Of a stretch of 59,108 nucleotides of DNA, positions 33,995-43,966 are shown piece after piece. Source of the stretch: Chloroflexota bacterium (GTDB taxonomy: Bacteria; Chloroflexota; UBA6077; FW602-bin22); NCBI GenBank assembly GCA_016875715.1, contig VGOZ01000008.1, forward strand, positions 1 through 59,108, read 5' to 3'. A program made the translations under genes and the position numbers. Positions within the stretch are counted from its first letter, which is position 1. Every line of letters begins with the position of its first letter. The notes under the pieces were generated by a model. That model saw only the letters and a program-made list of their open reading frames with translations. It was not told the origin of the DNA and did no database searches.

Positions 33995-34431
33995 AGGTCG
34001 TCATACTGGGCTGCGGCCGGGTTGGTGCCCGACTGGCAAATGCGCTCGACAGTGAGGGGCATCGCGTTTCCATCATCGATCGGAACTCGGATGCGTTCCG
34101 CCGATTCCTGCGGCAGGGGTTCGGGGGCAGCGCGATCGTGGGAATCGGCATCGACGAGGATGTCCTGCGCCGTGCCGAGATCGAGGATGCCGATGTCTTT
34201 GTTGCGGCGACGAACCTTGACAACGTCAACGCGATGGCGAGCCAGATCGCGCAGACTGTATTCGGTGTTCCGAAGGTCATCGCACGTATGTACGACCCGA
34301 TCCGGGAAGAGGTCTACCAGACGCTCGGCCTCACCACGGTCTGTCCGACGATCGTGGGCGCCGAGACGATTCGGCAGATGCTGAGCAGTCACTGGCGCGC
34401 GGACGTGACCGCGCAGATCGTGGGGACGTGA
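33991..34431 (+). CDS. trkA: TrkA-type potassium uptake regulator, N-domain only
   Basis: 146 residues; GTG 33991 overlaps the usp stop. The NAD-binding RCK-N fold is complete: VKVVILGCGRVGARLANALDSEGH, then IIDRNSDAFRRF and VGIGIDEDVLRRAEIEDADVFVAATN, with KVIARMYDPIREEVYQTLG near the end. There is no C-terminal RCK-C domain. Such subunits sit on the cytoplasmic face of TrkH/KtrB channels and gate potassium flow in response to NAD(H) or ATP. The channel gene is not in the window. The next gene is a second TrkA with both domains. Confidence 0.88.
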   Translation: MKVVILGCGRVGARLANALDSEGHRVSIIDRNSDAFRRFLRQGFGGSAIVGIGIDEDVLRRAEIEDADVFVAATNLDNVNAMASQIAQTVFGVPKVIARMYDPIREEVYQTLGLTTVCPTIVGAETIRQMLSSHWRADVTAQIVGT

Positions 34432-35087
34432 TGTACGTAGTCATCGCCGGCGGTGGCAAGGTCGGGTACTACCTGGGCCGCTCACTCATCTCGGAGGGCC
34501 ACGAGGTTCTGATCCTCGAGCGCGACAAGCGGCGTGCCGACTCGATCGCAGAGGAATTGGGGAGCGTGGTCCTGCGCGGCGACGCATGTGAGGCCTCAAC
34601 ACTGGCCGACGCCGGGACCGCGCGTGCCGACGTCGTCGTGGCGACGACCGGCGACGATGAAGATAACCTCGTCATCTGCCAGCTCGCCAAACGCATGTTC
34701 AACGCCGGCCGGACCATCGCGCGGATCAACAACCCTAAGAACCGACGGATCTTCTCGACGCTCGGTGTCGATGCGGCCGTCAGTTCAACCGAGATCATCC
34801 TCAGTCAGATTCAGCAGGAGATGCCCGGCCACGCGCTCGTGCAACTGATCAAGTTGCGGGCGCGCGATCTCGAGTTGCTGGAGGGGATCGTTGCTCCAAC
34901 GTCACCTCTCGTCGGACAGGCCGTGGGACGGCTGACCCTGCCCGACGAATGCGCCGTCTTGCTCATCCTGCGGCGGGGTGAGGCGGTCATCCCCACTCCG
35001 CAAACTGTCGTTCAGTCCGGCGACGAACTCGTAGCCATGTGCCGGCACGCAAGCGAGGCGGACCTGCGCGCCATGTTGACTGCCTGA
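34431..35087 (+). CDS. trkA: TrkA-type potassium uptake regulator, N and C domains
   Basis: 218 residues. ATG 34431 shares its A with the previous stop (TGATG); GTG 34428 is an alternative. RCK-N: MYVVIAGGGKVGYYLGRSLISEGHEVLILERD (GxGxxG and the acidic ribose ligand), then ADVVVATTGDDEDNLVICQLAK. RCK-C from about residue 135: LVQLIKLRARDLELLEGIVAPTSPLVGQAVGRLTLPD, GEAVIPTPQTVVQSGDELVAMC. The pair of TrkA proteins probably forms a hetero-assembly below one Trk/Ktr channel encoded elsewhere. Confidence 0.9.
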   Translation: MYVVIAGGGKVGYYLGRSLISEGHEVLILERDKRRADSIAEELGSVVLRGDACEASTLADAGTARADVVVATTGDDEDNLVICQLAKRMFNAGRTIARINNPKNRRIFSTLGVDAAVSSTEIILSQIQQEMPGHALVQLIKLRARDLELLEGIVAPTSPLVGQAVGRLTLPDECAVLLILRRGEAVIPTPQTVVQSGDELVAMCRHASEADLRAMLTA

Positions 35088-35091
35088 CCGA

Positions 35092-35664
35092 TCAGGCGGA
35101 GATTGCCGGGATCTCCCACTCCGGAATGAACTTGCGCCACTCATCCTGCGCGTGCAGGTACTGGTGCAAGATGTAGTAGGTGGAGATGCGGGGCTGAACC
35201 GGCGCGCGAGGCAAGCGCATGCGCGCTTCCTCGATCGTCTTCCCTCCCTTGCGGTGATTGCACGATCGACAGGCTGAGACGAGGTTTTCCCAGATGTGCT
35301 TCCCGCCGCGGTGCCGCGGAACAACGTGGTCGATGGTGAGGTCGCGGCCGCGGGTTCCGCAGTACTGGCAGGTATAGCCGTCGCGGACGAAGATCTCCTT
35401 GCGACAGAGCCGTGCCTTCGGCCGCGGCCGGCGAATGAGATAGATCAGACGAATGACCGACGGCGCCTGCAGCGAGCGGCTGGTCGATCGGAGGACCGAG
35501 GTCCCGTGCTCCAGCACCTCGGCCTTGCCTCGATCTACGAGCACCAGCGCACGGCGCTGATTGCAGACGTTGAGCGGTTCGTAGTTCTGGTTGAGGACCA
35601 GGACCGGTTTGTTCAACAAACCACCCGCGTTTGTTTGGCGTGCGCGCAGCATTCTAGCAAGCAT
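35092..35664 (-). CDS. HNH endonuclease
   Basis: 190 residues from ATG 35664. The conserved core starts at KPVLVLNQNYEPLNVCNQRRALVLV, so a TTG at 35619 or 35616 may be the true start. The HNH motif is CQYCGTRGRDLTIDHVVPRHRGGKHIWENLVSACRSCNHRKG: two CxxC knuckles hold zinc, DHVVPRHRGG carries the catalytic His and ENL the Asn. This family is widespread and probably housekeeping, of unknown target. It is convergent with trkA, 4 bases between stops. A perfect palindrome covers the possible TTG start. Confidence 0.9.
   Translation of the reverse strand: MLARMLRARQTNAGGLLNKPVLVLNQNYEPLNVCNQRRALVLVDRGKAEVLEHGTSVLRSTSRSLQAPSVIRLIYLIRRPRPKARLCRKEIFVRDGYTCQYCGTRGRDLTIDHVVPRHRGGKHIWENLVSACRSCNHRKGGKTIEEARMRLPRAPVQPRISTYYILHQYLHAQDEWRKFIPEWEIPAISA
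35606..35622. repeat. Perfect palindrome GGTTTGTT-s-AACAAACC
   Basis: Eight-base arms around a single central base, overlapping the TTG codons that may start the HNH gene. It could be a repressor operator or an RNA hairpin hiding the start. It also encodes LLNKP, so chance is possible. Confidence 0.45.
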
Positions 35665-35706
35665 CTCCCACGTGATCAGCCCGCGAACCTCCGCGTGGGG
35701 GGATGG

Positions 35707-37695
35707 ATGCGTGCAGCGCTGGTGGCGGCCGCACTGACCCTTGTGGCTGGCTGCGCGGGCCTCACTTCACTGCCCGCAGTCCCGAGTCCGACTGTGTCAC
35801 CTCCCGACGTGAGCCCTGAGTCGCAGGCTTCCGCAGGTTCAGCGACGCCCCTCATCCTCGTCACGCAGGCGCCGACGCCCGACGTCACACCGAGTCGCTC
35901 TCCGCCGCCGATGACCGTCGACGCATCCGCTTCCCGGGCTCCGTCCGCCGACATCGACTCCCATGCGGGCGATGCGCCCGACCTTGCCGGGCAGCTCGAG
36001 AGGTTGATTCGGTTCCCGCCGCCAGCGCGCGATCTCGTCGCAATCCGGACCTCATTCGGCGTCGTGAAGAGTGGTCCGATCCCACCGACTCCGGCGGCTG
36101 GCCCGCGCTCGTTCTGGGTCCATAGCCTGGTCGGAGCGGGAGCAACCGCGGTACAGGCACATCTCGTCTATAGGAACGCCGCGTTCGACCTCTGGTCGGA
36201 TGATCCCGACTCGGTCGATCGCGACCGAGTCTCGTCGCAGCTCACGCGCTTTCGCGAGTCGAGCCTGACTGCTCTCTCCGACCGCCTGGATCCCCAGCGA
36301 CGCGCTCCGTTTGCCCCGGTCACAATCCTGAGCACGCGCCTCGGATCCGCCACGGGCTACTACAGCAGCGTCAACGAGTTTTCACCGGTGGTCGCTCGAT
36401 CGAGCAACCACCTGCCCATGGTCGTGATCGATCGGCGTGTCACGCCCGGGACGACCGCGTTCGACGCGGTCCTGGCCCACGAACTCGCGCACCTGCTGCA
36501 GTGGCGCCTCGATTCCTCTGAGGAAACCTGGGTCAACGAAGGCACGGCGGAGGTTCCCGTTGCGATCGCGGGGATTTCGACGCGAGGGTCCGCCGACCAG
36601 TACCTCCAGCGATCGGCGATCCAGTTGAACCACTGGGCAGCTACCCCCGGGTCCGCGGGCGCGCACTACAGCGGTGCCTTCCTGTTCTTCTCTTATCTGG
36701 CCCATCGGTTCGGGGGACATGAAGTTCTTGGGGACCTGCTGGCCAGCCCGCTTCGGGGCATGACTGCCATTGATGCTCTGGCAGGACGACGCGGGCTCGA
36801 TGGCGGAGCGGAACGACTCGCGCTCGACTGGGTCGCCGCGACCTCGGGCATCTCTTCGGTAACGCGGTACCCGGGTCTCGCGGCGGGAGGGCTGCCCGCG
36901 GTTAAGATGCCCGACTCTCCCACCCTGGCCACTCAGCGCCAGTTCAGCCCGCGTATCTACCGGATTGGTGCCGATTCCGAAGGGCGAACGGCGCGGGTGA
37001 CGTTCGACCCGCTCGTGCGCCTGACGGGAGCGCCTGCGAGAGATGGTCCATTCTGGTGGTCCTCGCGCGGGGATAGCATCGCGTCCGACCTGCGGCGCCG
37101 GGTGGACCTGCGCGGTGTCACAGCTGCGACGCTCCGATTCGCCACCTGGTACGACCTCGAACCCGACTACGACTACGGGTACGTCGCCGTGTCGCGCGAT
37201 GGTGGGGCATCGTGGCGAACTCTTCCGTGGTCCTCGACGACGAGAGCCGATCCCAACCATGCGAACCTCGGGGATGGCCTTACCGGAGTCACCTCGGAAT
37301 GGCGGGATGCGAGCGTCGATCTCGGGCCCTTCGTCGGCGCCGAAATCGACCTCCGGTTCCTGATGGTCACCGACGACGCCTATAACGCCGGGGGATGGGC
37401 AATTGCCGACATCGCGATTCCCGAGATCGGGTGGACTGACCATTCGGCGGAAACGGAGTGGCGACCTGGTGGCTTCCAGAGGATCGTGGATGCGGCGCCA
37501 CAGCGCGTGCGCGCCGGCTTTGTGACCGCTGATCGAGGCGCTCCGGGGCTGGAGGAACTGACATCTATCGGCCCTGGCGTTCTTGAGGGCCGGGTGCCCA
37601 CGACCGAGCGACTGGGGAGCATCCTCCTGGCGATCGTTCCTGTGAGCCCGATCACCCTCCAGGCGGCCGAGATTCGCGTCGAACTGATGCCCTGA
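35707..37695 (+). CDS. Zinc metallopeptidase lipoprotein (gluzincin) with InhA-like C-terminal domain
   Basis: 662 residues from ATG 35707, with a G-rich ribosome site just upstream (GTG 35695 is in frame). MRAALVAAALTLVAGC is a lipoprotein signal (lipobox VAGC, Cys16), followed by about 90 Pro/Ser/Thr-rich residues. Zinc site: His258, Glu259 and His262 in HELAHLLQW, third ligand Glu278 in WVNEGTAE, a gluzincin spacing. The C-terminal third (LRFATWYDLEPDYDYGYVAVSRDGG; DLRFLMVTDDAYNAGGWAIADIAI) resembles the carbohydrate-binding-like region of immune inhibitor A metallopeptidases. It acts outside the cell, probably on proteins. Single gene, divergent from the HNH nuclease. Confidence 0.85.
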   Translation: MRAALVAAALTLVAGCAGLTSLPAVPSPTVSPPDVSPESQASAGSATPLILVTQAPTPDVTPSRSPPPMTVDASASRAPSADIDSHAGDAPDLAGQLERLIRFPPPARDLVAIRTSFGVVKSGPIPPTPAAGPRSFWVHSLVGAGATAVQAHLVYRNAAFDLWSDDPDSVDRDRVSSQLTRFRESSLTALSDRLDPQRRAPFAPVTILSTRLGSATGYYSSVNEFSPVVARSSNHLPMVVIDRRVTPGTTAFDAVLAHELAHLLQWRLDSSEETWVNEGTAEVPVAIAGISTRGSADQYLQRSAIQLNHWAATPGSAGAHYSGAFLFFSYLAHRFGGHEVLGDLLASPLRGMTAIDALAGRRGLDGGAERLALDWVAATSGISSVTRYPGLAAGGLPAVKMPDSPTLATQRQFSPRIYRIGADSEGRTARVTFDPLVRLTGAPARDGPFWWSSRGDSIASDLRRRVDLRGVTAATLRFATWYDLEPDYDYGYVAVSRDGGASWRTLPWSSTTRADPNHANLGDGLTGVTSEWRDASVDLGPFVGAEIDLRFLMVTDDAYNAGGWAIADIAIPEIGWTDHSAETEWRPGGFQRIVDAAPQRVRAGFVTADRGAPGLEELTSIGPGVLEGRVPTTERLGSILLAIVPVSPITLQAAEIRVELMP

Positions 37696-37717
37696 CAGAT
37701 CCGCGCCGCAATCGTTC

Positions 37718-37723
37718 TATACT
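37718..37723 (+). promoter_or_regulatory. -10 box TATACT before the zinc-ribbon gene
   Basis: TATACT is 25-37 bases before the candidate starts. CTGACA lies 20 bases upstream, a poor spacing, so only the -10 element is suggested. Confidence 0.4.
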
Positions 37724-37747
37724 CGGGCGGCTTTCGCTGGGGTTGAG

Positions 37748-37972
37748 GTGGTGGTAACGGTGTTCGCACTTCCAAAGTGTCAGAAGTGCCAGCAGGGTGA
37801 TCTGGTTCCATTGTCCGACTTCGGATCTCAGGGAGCTCCGATCCATTACAAGGCCTGGGTGTGCACCAATCCGGTCTGTGGGTTCAACGTCAAGATTCGC
37901 AATGGCGATATCTACCTGAATGAGCCGATTGTCTCCGGCGTCGGTCATCCCCCCCGGCCGCCACGCGGCTGA
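37748..37972 (+). CDS. Small zinc-ribbon protein
   Basis: Up to 74 residues; GTG 37748, 37751 or 37760 may be the start, the last with AGGTGG 5-8 bases upstream. Two knuckles are visible: CQKCQQGDL near the start and CTNPVCGF about 35 residues later, a C2-C2 ribbon, followed by KIRNGDIYLNEP. Such small ribbons often bind RNA or assist ribosomes, but the role is unknown. Its 3' end overlaps the convergent rimM by 28 bases. Confidence 0.75.
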   Translation: MVVTVFALPKCQKCQQGDLVPLSDFGSQGAPIHYKAWVCTNPVCGFNVKIRNGDIYLNEPIVSGVGHPPRPPRG

Positions 37973-38490
37973 TCCTCGGGGATCAGCCCCTCCAGCGGAT
38001 CGATGGTGATACGTCGGCGCGTGCGCTCGATGCGACGAACGCATGCGCGGATTGCTGGGACCAGAATCTCTCCACGCTCGCCGCGAACCACGTAGACGTC
38101 GTTCGCTCCGGTACGAATGATCTCGGTCACCGTTCCCAGAACTTCGCCCGCCCGCGTGCGCACGGTCATTCCGACCACCTCGTGGACGAAGAGGTGGCCA
38201 CCGGGCCGTATCGCCTCGGCTGCAGGGATGTAGAGGAACTGACCACGGAGCGTCTCGGCTGCGTCGCGATCCTCATAGCCGGCGATGCCAATGACCGCGG
38301 CCTCCTTGCCCTGCAAACGGGTCCTCGATACTGCGATGGGGCGGAACTGCTCTCCAAGGAGGAATGACGTCCGCCTGCGGAAGGCGCCCGGAAAATCGGT
38401 CAGCAGGCTCACGTGGACCTGACCGCGAACGCCGTGCGGGGCGCCAATGCGCCCGACCGCGATGTACTCTGGTCGGTCCGGCGCGCTCAG
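37945..38490 (-). CDS. rimM: Ribosome maturation factor RimM
   Basis: 181 residues if started at CTG 38490, which overlaps the khpA stop as CTGA. The N-terminal signature [26 protein letters not shown] is fully in frame upstream of the first GTG (38412), and no ATG, GTG or TTG exists between the preceding gene and this signature, so a CTG start is the simplest reading. The PRC-barrel follows ([39 protein letters not shown]). RimM binds S19 and helps mature the 30S head. It is the third gene after rpsP and khpA, the usual bacterial order. Confidence 0.9.
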   Translation of the reverse strand: MSAPDRPEYIAVGRIGAPHGVRGQVHVSLLTDFPGAFRRRTSFLLGEQFRPIAVSRTRLQGKEAAVIGIAGYEDRDAAETLRGQFLYIPAAEAIRPGGHLFVHEVVGMTVRTRAGEVLGTVTEIIRTGANDVYVVRGERGEILVPAIRACVRRIERTRRRITIDPLEGLIPEDQPRGGRGG

Positions 38491-38714
38491 ATGATTTCGA
38501 GTACGGCGCGCTTGCCCTCGCGCGCTGCGGCCACCTTCAGGAGGGTCCGGATCGCATTCGCGATGCGACCTTCCTTGCCGATGATCTTGCCCATATCGTC
38601 AGGCGCGACCTGAAGCTCGAAGATGATCGACTGCTCGCCTTCGACCTGCGTGACCTTGACCGAATCCGGTCGGTCAACCATGGCGCGCGCGATGTACTCG
38701 ATCAGTTCTTTCAC
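38487..38714 (-). CDS. khpA: KH-domain RNA-binding protein (KhpA/YlqC)
   Basis: 75 residues, the family length. [27 protein letters not shown] leads into the single KH fold with the GxxG RNA-gripping loop in [20 protein letters not shown]. KhpA, often with KhpB, binds many RNAs and affects cell size and sRNA. It lies 45 bases after rpsP and couples to rimM by the CTGA overlap. Confidence 0.93.
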   Translation of the reverse strand: MKELIEYIARAMVDRPDSVKVTQVEGEQSIIFELQVAPDDMGKIIGKEGRIANAIRTLLKVAAAREGKRAVLEII

Positions 38715-38759
38715 TTCCCGCCTCCTTGCCTACCCGGACTCGCACCGTTCGGACCCGGG

Positions 38760-39050
38760 TCAATCGCTCGCGGCGACCGGCTGCGATGGACTGTTGGACC
38801 ACGGCTGTTCGACCAGCCCTGCACGATGCAGGATGCGCGCCGCGGCCAGAGTCGGCAGAGCGCCACGCCCGAGCCAGAGCTTCGTCTTCTCCGTATCGAG
38901 GTGGTAGGTCAATGGATCGGACTTCGGATCATAGTAGCCGATCGTGTCCACGAAGCGGCCGTCGCGCGGAGAACGCGCATCCGCAACGACCAACCGGTAG
39001 AACGGCTTCTTCTTTGCGCCCATACGCCGCAGTCGGATTCGCACTGCCAT
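38760..39050 (-). CDS. rpsP: 30S ribosomal protein S16
   Basis: 96 residues. MAVRIRLRRMGAKKKPFYRLVVADARSPRDGRFVDTIGYYDP is an almost consensus S16 N-terminus, followed by KLWLGRGALPTLAAARILHRAGL. S16 is a primary 30S binder that stabilises 16S rRNA helices during assembly. It heads the rpsP-khpA-rimM cluster; trmD and rplS, which often follow, are absent. tRNA-Ser lies 38 bases upstream. Confidence 0.97.
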   Translation of the reverse strand: MAVRIRLRRMGAKKKPFYRLVVADARSPRDGRFVDTIGYYDPKSDPLTYHLDTEKTKLWLGRGALPTLAAARILHRAGLVEQPWSNSPSQPVAASD

Positions 39051-39088
39051 GTGTATCGTCGTTTCCCTTCTCGATCTGTGTCATCCGG

Positions 39089-39173
39089 CGGAGGGAGTGG
39101 GATTTGAACCCACGAAACCTTGCGGTTTACACGATTTCCAGTCGTGCCTGTTCGGCCACTCCAGCATCCCTCC
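39089..39173 (-). tRNA. tRNA-Ser (anticodon GGA)
   Basis: On the minus strand an 85-base cloverleaf: acceptor GGAGGGA pairs with TCCCTCC, anticodon arm CACGA-CTGGAAA-TCGTG gives GGA, a long variable arm (AACCGCAAGGTT region) and a T-arm ending in GTGGGTTCAAATCCCAC. Discriminator G; CCA is not encoded (GCCG follows). The long variable arm confirms a serine isoacceptor reading TCC/TCT. Confidence 0.95.
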
Positions 39174-39200
39174 ACTCACGTCGCTCGGTTCCGTGGTGGG

Positions 39201-39285
39201 CGGAGAGGGTGGGATTCGAACCCACGAGGACTCGCGCCCTACCGCTTTTCGAGAGCGGCACCATCAACCACTCGGACACCTCTCC
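39201..39285 (-). tRNA. tRNA-Ser (anticodon CGA)
   Basis: 85 bases on the minus strand. Acceptor GGAGAGG pairs with CCTCTCC; anticodon arm CCGCT-CTCGAAA-AGCGG gives CGA (TCG codon); long variable arm and T-arm GTGGGTTCGAATCCCAC. CCA is not encoded. A consensus TATAAT on the minus strand (39293-39298) ends 7 bases upstream and is likely its -10 box. Confidence 0.95.
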
Positions 39286-39292
39286 GGGGCTG

Positions 39293-39298
39293 ATTATA
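39293..39298 (-). promoter_or_regulatory. -10 box TATAAT of tRNA-Ser(CGA)
   Basis: Perfect TATAAT on the minus strand, 7 bases before the mature 5' end. No good -35 box at 16-18 bases. Confidence 0.5.
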
Positions 39299-39324
39299 GG
39301 AATGCCCCCGACGAGGCGGCCGGT

Positions 39325-39600
39325 TCAGGCGACGCGGGGCCGGCGAGGCCGCCGCTGCCGGAAGACAAAGGTCGGGTACACGCGCCGCTTGTCAGGGTTG
39401 TCCGCGAAGACGGGACCCTGACACCGACCGCACCTGATCTCGCCCAGGCTCCGAACGACCCGCGGCTGACTGTCTTGCGGATGGTAGGCAATGGGCGACC
39501 CGGGCGCGCTGATGGGTGAACGTGAGTTCACGGTTCCGCAATCGTGGCCGCACCAGTAGCAGTGAACTTCGGCAAAGTACACAGTCTCGTACTCTGTCAC
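39325..39600 (-). CDS. Small zinc-finger-like protein
   Basis: 91 residues from GTG 39600, preceded by GGAGG at 9 bases. MTEYETVYFAEVHCYWCGHDCG carries CxxC plus a further Cys, and about 40 residues later IRCGRCQGPVF gives the second CxxC, so a zinc ribbon is likely. The C-terminus is basic (RQRRPRRPRVA), compatible with nucleic-acid binding. I do not recognise a named family. Single gene beside tRNA genes. Confidence 0.7.
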   Translation of the reverse strand: MTEYETVYFAEVHCYWCGHDCGTVNSRSPISAPGSPIAYHPQDSQPRVVRSLGEIRCGRCQGPVFADNPDKRRVYPTFVFRQRRPRRPRVA

Positions 39601-39693
39601 CGCCTCACGCCTCCCTGCCCCGGACACTTCATCGTCCCCGGGACACTGCCAGGCTAGGCACGCGGGATGAAAGTCCGATTACTGGCAAGTTAA

Positions 39694-39981
39694 ATGGCGG
39701 TAAAATCGGCCGTGTCCCTTCTCGGCGGCCTTGCGGCTTTTCTCGCGGCTCTGATCGCCAGTCGCGCGTACCGCAGCCTCGGGGGACCTTGGGTTCCGGG
39801 CTGGATCGGCGGAATCACGCTCCTCATCCTCGTCCTGGGATTTGGCGTCGTTGCCGTCACGCTCGGAGCCCCGCCGGAGATCGAAGAGACGTTCTTCATC
39901 GTGGTGGGGTTCCACATCGGCCTGTTTCTGAATCTCGGGCGCCAGAGGCTCCCTGGCCGATGGTGGCAGATCTGGCGCTGA
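39694..39981 (+). CDS. Small integral membrane protein
   Basis: 95 residues with three probable helices: VSLLGGLAAFLAALIASRA, WIGGITLLILVLGFGVVAVTL and EETFFIVVGFHIGLFLNLG, and a basic C-terminus. No charged residue lies within the helices. It ends just before the pyr leader and the TATACT box overlaps its stop region, but it is probably not part of that operon. Function unknown. Confidence 0.65.
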   Translation: MAVKSAVSLLGGLAAFLAALIASRAYRSLGGPWVPGWIGGITLLILVLGFGVVAVTLGAPPEIEETFFIVVGFHIGLFLNLGRQRLPGRWWQIWR

Positions 39982-39983
39982 CC

Positions 39984-39989
39984 TATACT
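39984..39989 (+). promoter_or_regulatory. -10 box TATACT of the pyr operon
   Basis: TATACT immediately follows the stop of the small membrane protein. A transcript start near 39996 would give a leader of about 97 bases containing the PyrR-binding element. The -35 box is not convincing. Confidence 0.5.
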
Positions 39990-39999
39990 CGCTCCGCCA

Positions 40000-40030
40000 C
40001 CTTTAAGGCGATCCTGTGAGGTCGACAAGG
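40000..40030 (+). promoter_or_regulatory. PyrR-binding RNA element in the pyr leader
   Basis: A bulged hairpin: lower stem CCTT (40000-40003) with AAGG (40027-40030), upper stem CGA with TCG, and the terminal loop TCCTGTGAGG. This matches the known PyrR-binding loop (UCC-GNGAGG, then CAAGG). PyrR bound with UMP would stabilise it. No terminator with a T run follows, so control of translation or of another downstream fold is more likely than classical attenuation. Confidence 0.75.
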
Positions 40031-40044
40031 AGCTAGACCGTTGA

Positions 40045-41561
<1,517 letters not shown>

Positions 41562-41575
<14 letters not shown>

Positions 41576-42878
41576 CCTGCTCATTGCGAATGGCCGCGTC
41601 TTCGATCCTGGCCGCCGTATCGACATAATGGGGAGCCTGCTGGTCGAGAACGGGCTCATCAGCGGGGTGGTCGGTATCGACTGTCCATCCGATGCGACGG
41701 CAGAGCGCACATATGACGCCCGAGGCCGACTGGTGACGCCGGGTCTCATCGACCTACATGTGCACCTCCGGCAGCCCGGTCAAGAGCACAAGGAGACCAT
41801 CGCGACAGGGAGCAGGGCCGCCGCCGCGGGTGGTTTCACCACGATCTGTTGCATGGCGAATACCTCGCCTCCGGTGGACAACCGCGGTCAGTTGGAGTTC
41901 GTCCGCGCGACCGCGTCGCGCGAGGCAATCGTGCGGGTGTATCCACTCGCCGCAGTCACGGTCGGAATGCGCGGCAACGAACTCACCGAGATGGGCGACC
42001 TCGCCGACGCCGGGGCGATTGCCTTCTCCGACGATGGCGTGCCACTCCGCAACGGTCGCGTCATGCGGCACGCGCTTGAATACGCGCGCACGTTCTCGCG
42101 GCCCCTGATGCCGCACTGCGACGATCCCGATCTGATCGCCGGCGCATCCATGCACGAGGGCGCGGTGGCGGCACGCCTGGGGTTGCGGGGCATGCCTGCG
42201 GCAAGCGAGGAAGCCGCGGTCGCCCGCGATGTGGCGCTATGCGGCCTGACAGGCTGTCGCTTGCACGTCTGCCACGTGTCGACCGCCGGTGCCGTCGAAA
42301 TCATCCGGCTCGGGAAGCGACGGGGGTTCCCGGTGACCGCCGAGGCGACGCCACATCATCTCTCCATCACCGACGAGTGGGTTGCCGGCGTGCGGTGGGA
42401 TGGGCGCGGCGAGCCCTACGACACGCATACCAAGATGAATCCTCCCCTGCGCAGTGAGGCGGATCGCCAGGCACTCATCGCCGGCATGATCGATGGCACG
42501 ATCGATGCGATTGCCACCGATCACGCGCCGCACGCGGTCGTCGACAAGGAGGTGGAGTTCGATGACGCGGCGTTCGGCATCACGGGCCTGGAGACGGCCC
42601 TCGGCGTCCTCGGGCGGCTCGTCGCGCGGGGTGAACTCCCCCTCGATCTCGTGATCGAGCGGCTTACGAGCGGACCCGCCCGCGTATTTGGACTGCCCTA
42701 CGGCTCACTCGTTCCCGGCGCCCCCGCGGACGTCACGGTGATTGATCCGGCCGCGCCCTGGACAGTGCGGGCCGAGGAATTCGTGTCGAAAGGACGGAAC
42801 AGCCCCTATGTTGGGCAGACCTTGGTGGGCCGGGCCGATCTGACCGTCGTCGGCGGCGCCGTGGTGTTCGAACGGTGA
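41562..42878 (+). CDS. pyrC: Dihydroorotase, class I
   Basis: 438 residues. Metal ligands are in DLHVHLRQPGQEHKETIATG, PHCDD, HVCHVSTAGAVE and ATDHAPHA; asparagine in MANTSPP and the C-terminal GSLVPGAPADVTVID complete the fold. This long class I enzyme resembles the Gram-positive and Aquifex proteins, which can associate with PyrB. It cyclises carbamoyl aspartate to dihydroorotate. Its stop overlaps carA by GTGA. Confidence 0.95.
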
Positions 42879-43966
42879 CCCCGGCGCTTCTCGTTCTGGA
42901 GGATGGGTCCATCTTTCGTGGGGCTGGTTTCGGATCTGCCGAAGACGCGCACGCGGAGATCGTGTTCAACACCTGCATGACCGGCTATCTGGAGATCGCC
43001 ACCGACCCGTCGTACCGCGGCCAGATGGTCTGTATGACGTATCCGCTCATTGGCAACTACGGAGTCACCGTCGAGCAGGCCGAGGCGCGGCAACCGTGGA
43101 TCTCGGCGCTAATCGTGCGAGAGATCGCCCCATTTCACAGTCACCATCGGGCTCGGTATGCCCTTTCGGAGTATCTCGCCGACGCGGGGATTCCGGGCAT
43201 CTGCGACGTCGACACGCGAGCGCTGACACGCCGCCTGCGCGCGCGTGGCGCGATGCGCGCGATTGTGACGCGGAACGAGCGCGGCCGGTCCGAGGCTGAT
43301 CTCGTCGCAGCTGCGAATCGGATTCCGGCGCTCGGTGCCCAAGCTCTCGTCGCGGGGGCAGGCGTCGCCGAAGCGTTCACGTACGCACACGGCTCAGGGG
43401 GACGAGTCGTCGTTCTCGACTGCGGAATCAAGTCGAACATTCTCCGGTCGCTGTCCCGGCGGGGCCTCGAGGTCATCGTGGTGCCGTACACCGCGACAGC
43501 CGCCGATGTGCTCGCGCTGAGTCCTCGGGGGATCGTCCTCAGCAACGGGCCTGGAGATCCCGAGGCGGTGCCCGCGGTGACGGCGTCGGTCAAGGAACTG
43601 GTTGCGAGCGATGTGCCGATACTCGGGATCTGTCTCGGTCACCAGATGCTGGGTCTTGCCGCCGGCGGAACGACCAGCCGCCTCCCCTTCGGCCATCACG
43701 GAGGCAATCACGCCGTGCGCGATCTCGAGACCGGCGTGGTCAAGATCACGTCCCAGAACCACGAGTTCCAGGTCGACCGAGAGAGCTTGCCCCCGTCCTC
43801 TGGCTTCGTCGTCTCGCAGGTCAACGTGAACGACGGCACCGTCGAGGGGCTTCGGCACCGGTCTCGCGCGATCCGTTCGGTCCAGTACCACCCGGAAGGT
43901 GCTCCCGGACCGCAGGACAACCAGCCGCTCTTCGATGATTTCGTCGCCGGTCTCGGTGCGACGTGA
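42875..43966 (+). CDS. carA: Carbamoyl-phosphate synthase small subunit
   Basis: 363 residues from GTG 42875. The N-terminal CPSase domain has GYLEIATDPSYRGQMVCMTYPLIGNYG; the glutaminase domain has SNGPGDPEAVP, the nucleophile Cys in GICLGHQMLGLA, and His-Glu in YHPEGAPGPQDN. It releases ammonia from glutamine for CarB. A single carAB inside the pyr operon would have to serve arginine synthesis too unless another copy exists. Confidence 0.95.
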   Translation: MTPALLVLEDGSIFRGAGFGSAEDAHAEIVFNTCMTGYLEIATDPSYRGQMVCMTYPLIGNYGVTVEQAEARQPWISALIVREIAPFHSHHRARYALSEYLADAGIPGICDVDTRALTRRLRARGAMRAIVTRNERGRSEADLVAAANRIPALGAQALVAGAGVAEAFTYAHGSGGRVVVLDCGIKSNILRSLSRRGLEVIVVPYTATAADVLALSPRGIVLSNGPGDPEAVPAVTASVKELVASDVPILGICLGHQMLGLAAGGTTSRLPFGHHGGNHAVRDLETGVVKITSQNHEFQVDRESLPPSSGFVVSQVNVNDGTVEGLRHRSRAIRSVQYHPEGAPGPQDNQPLFDDFVAGLGAT

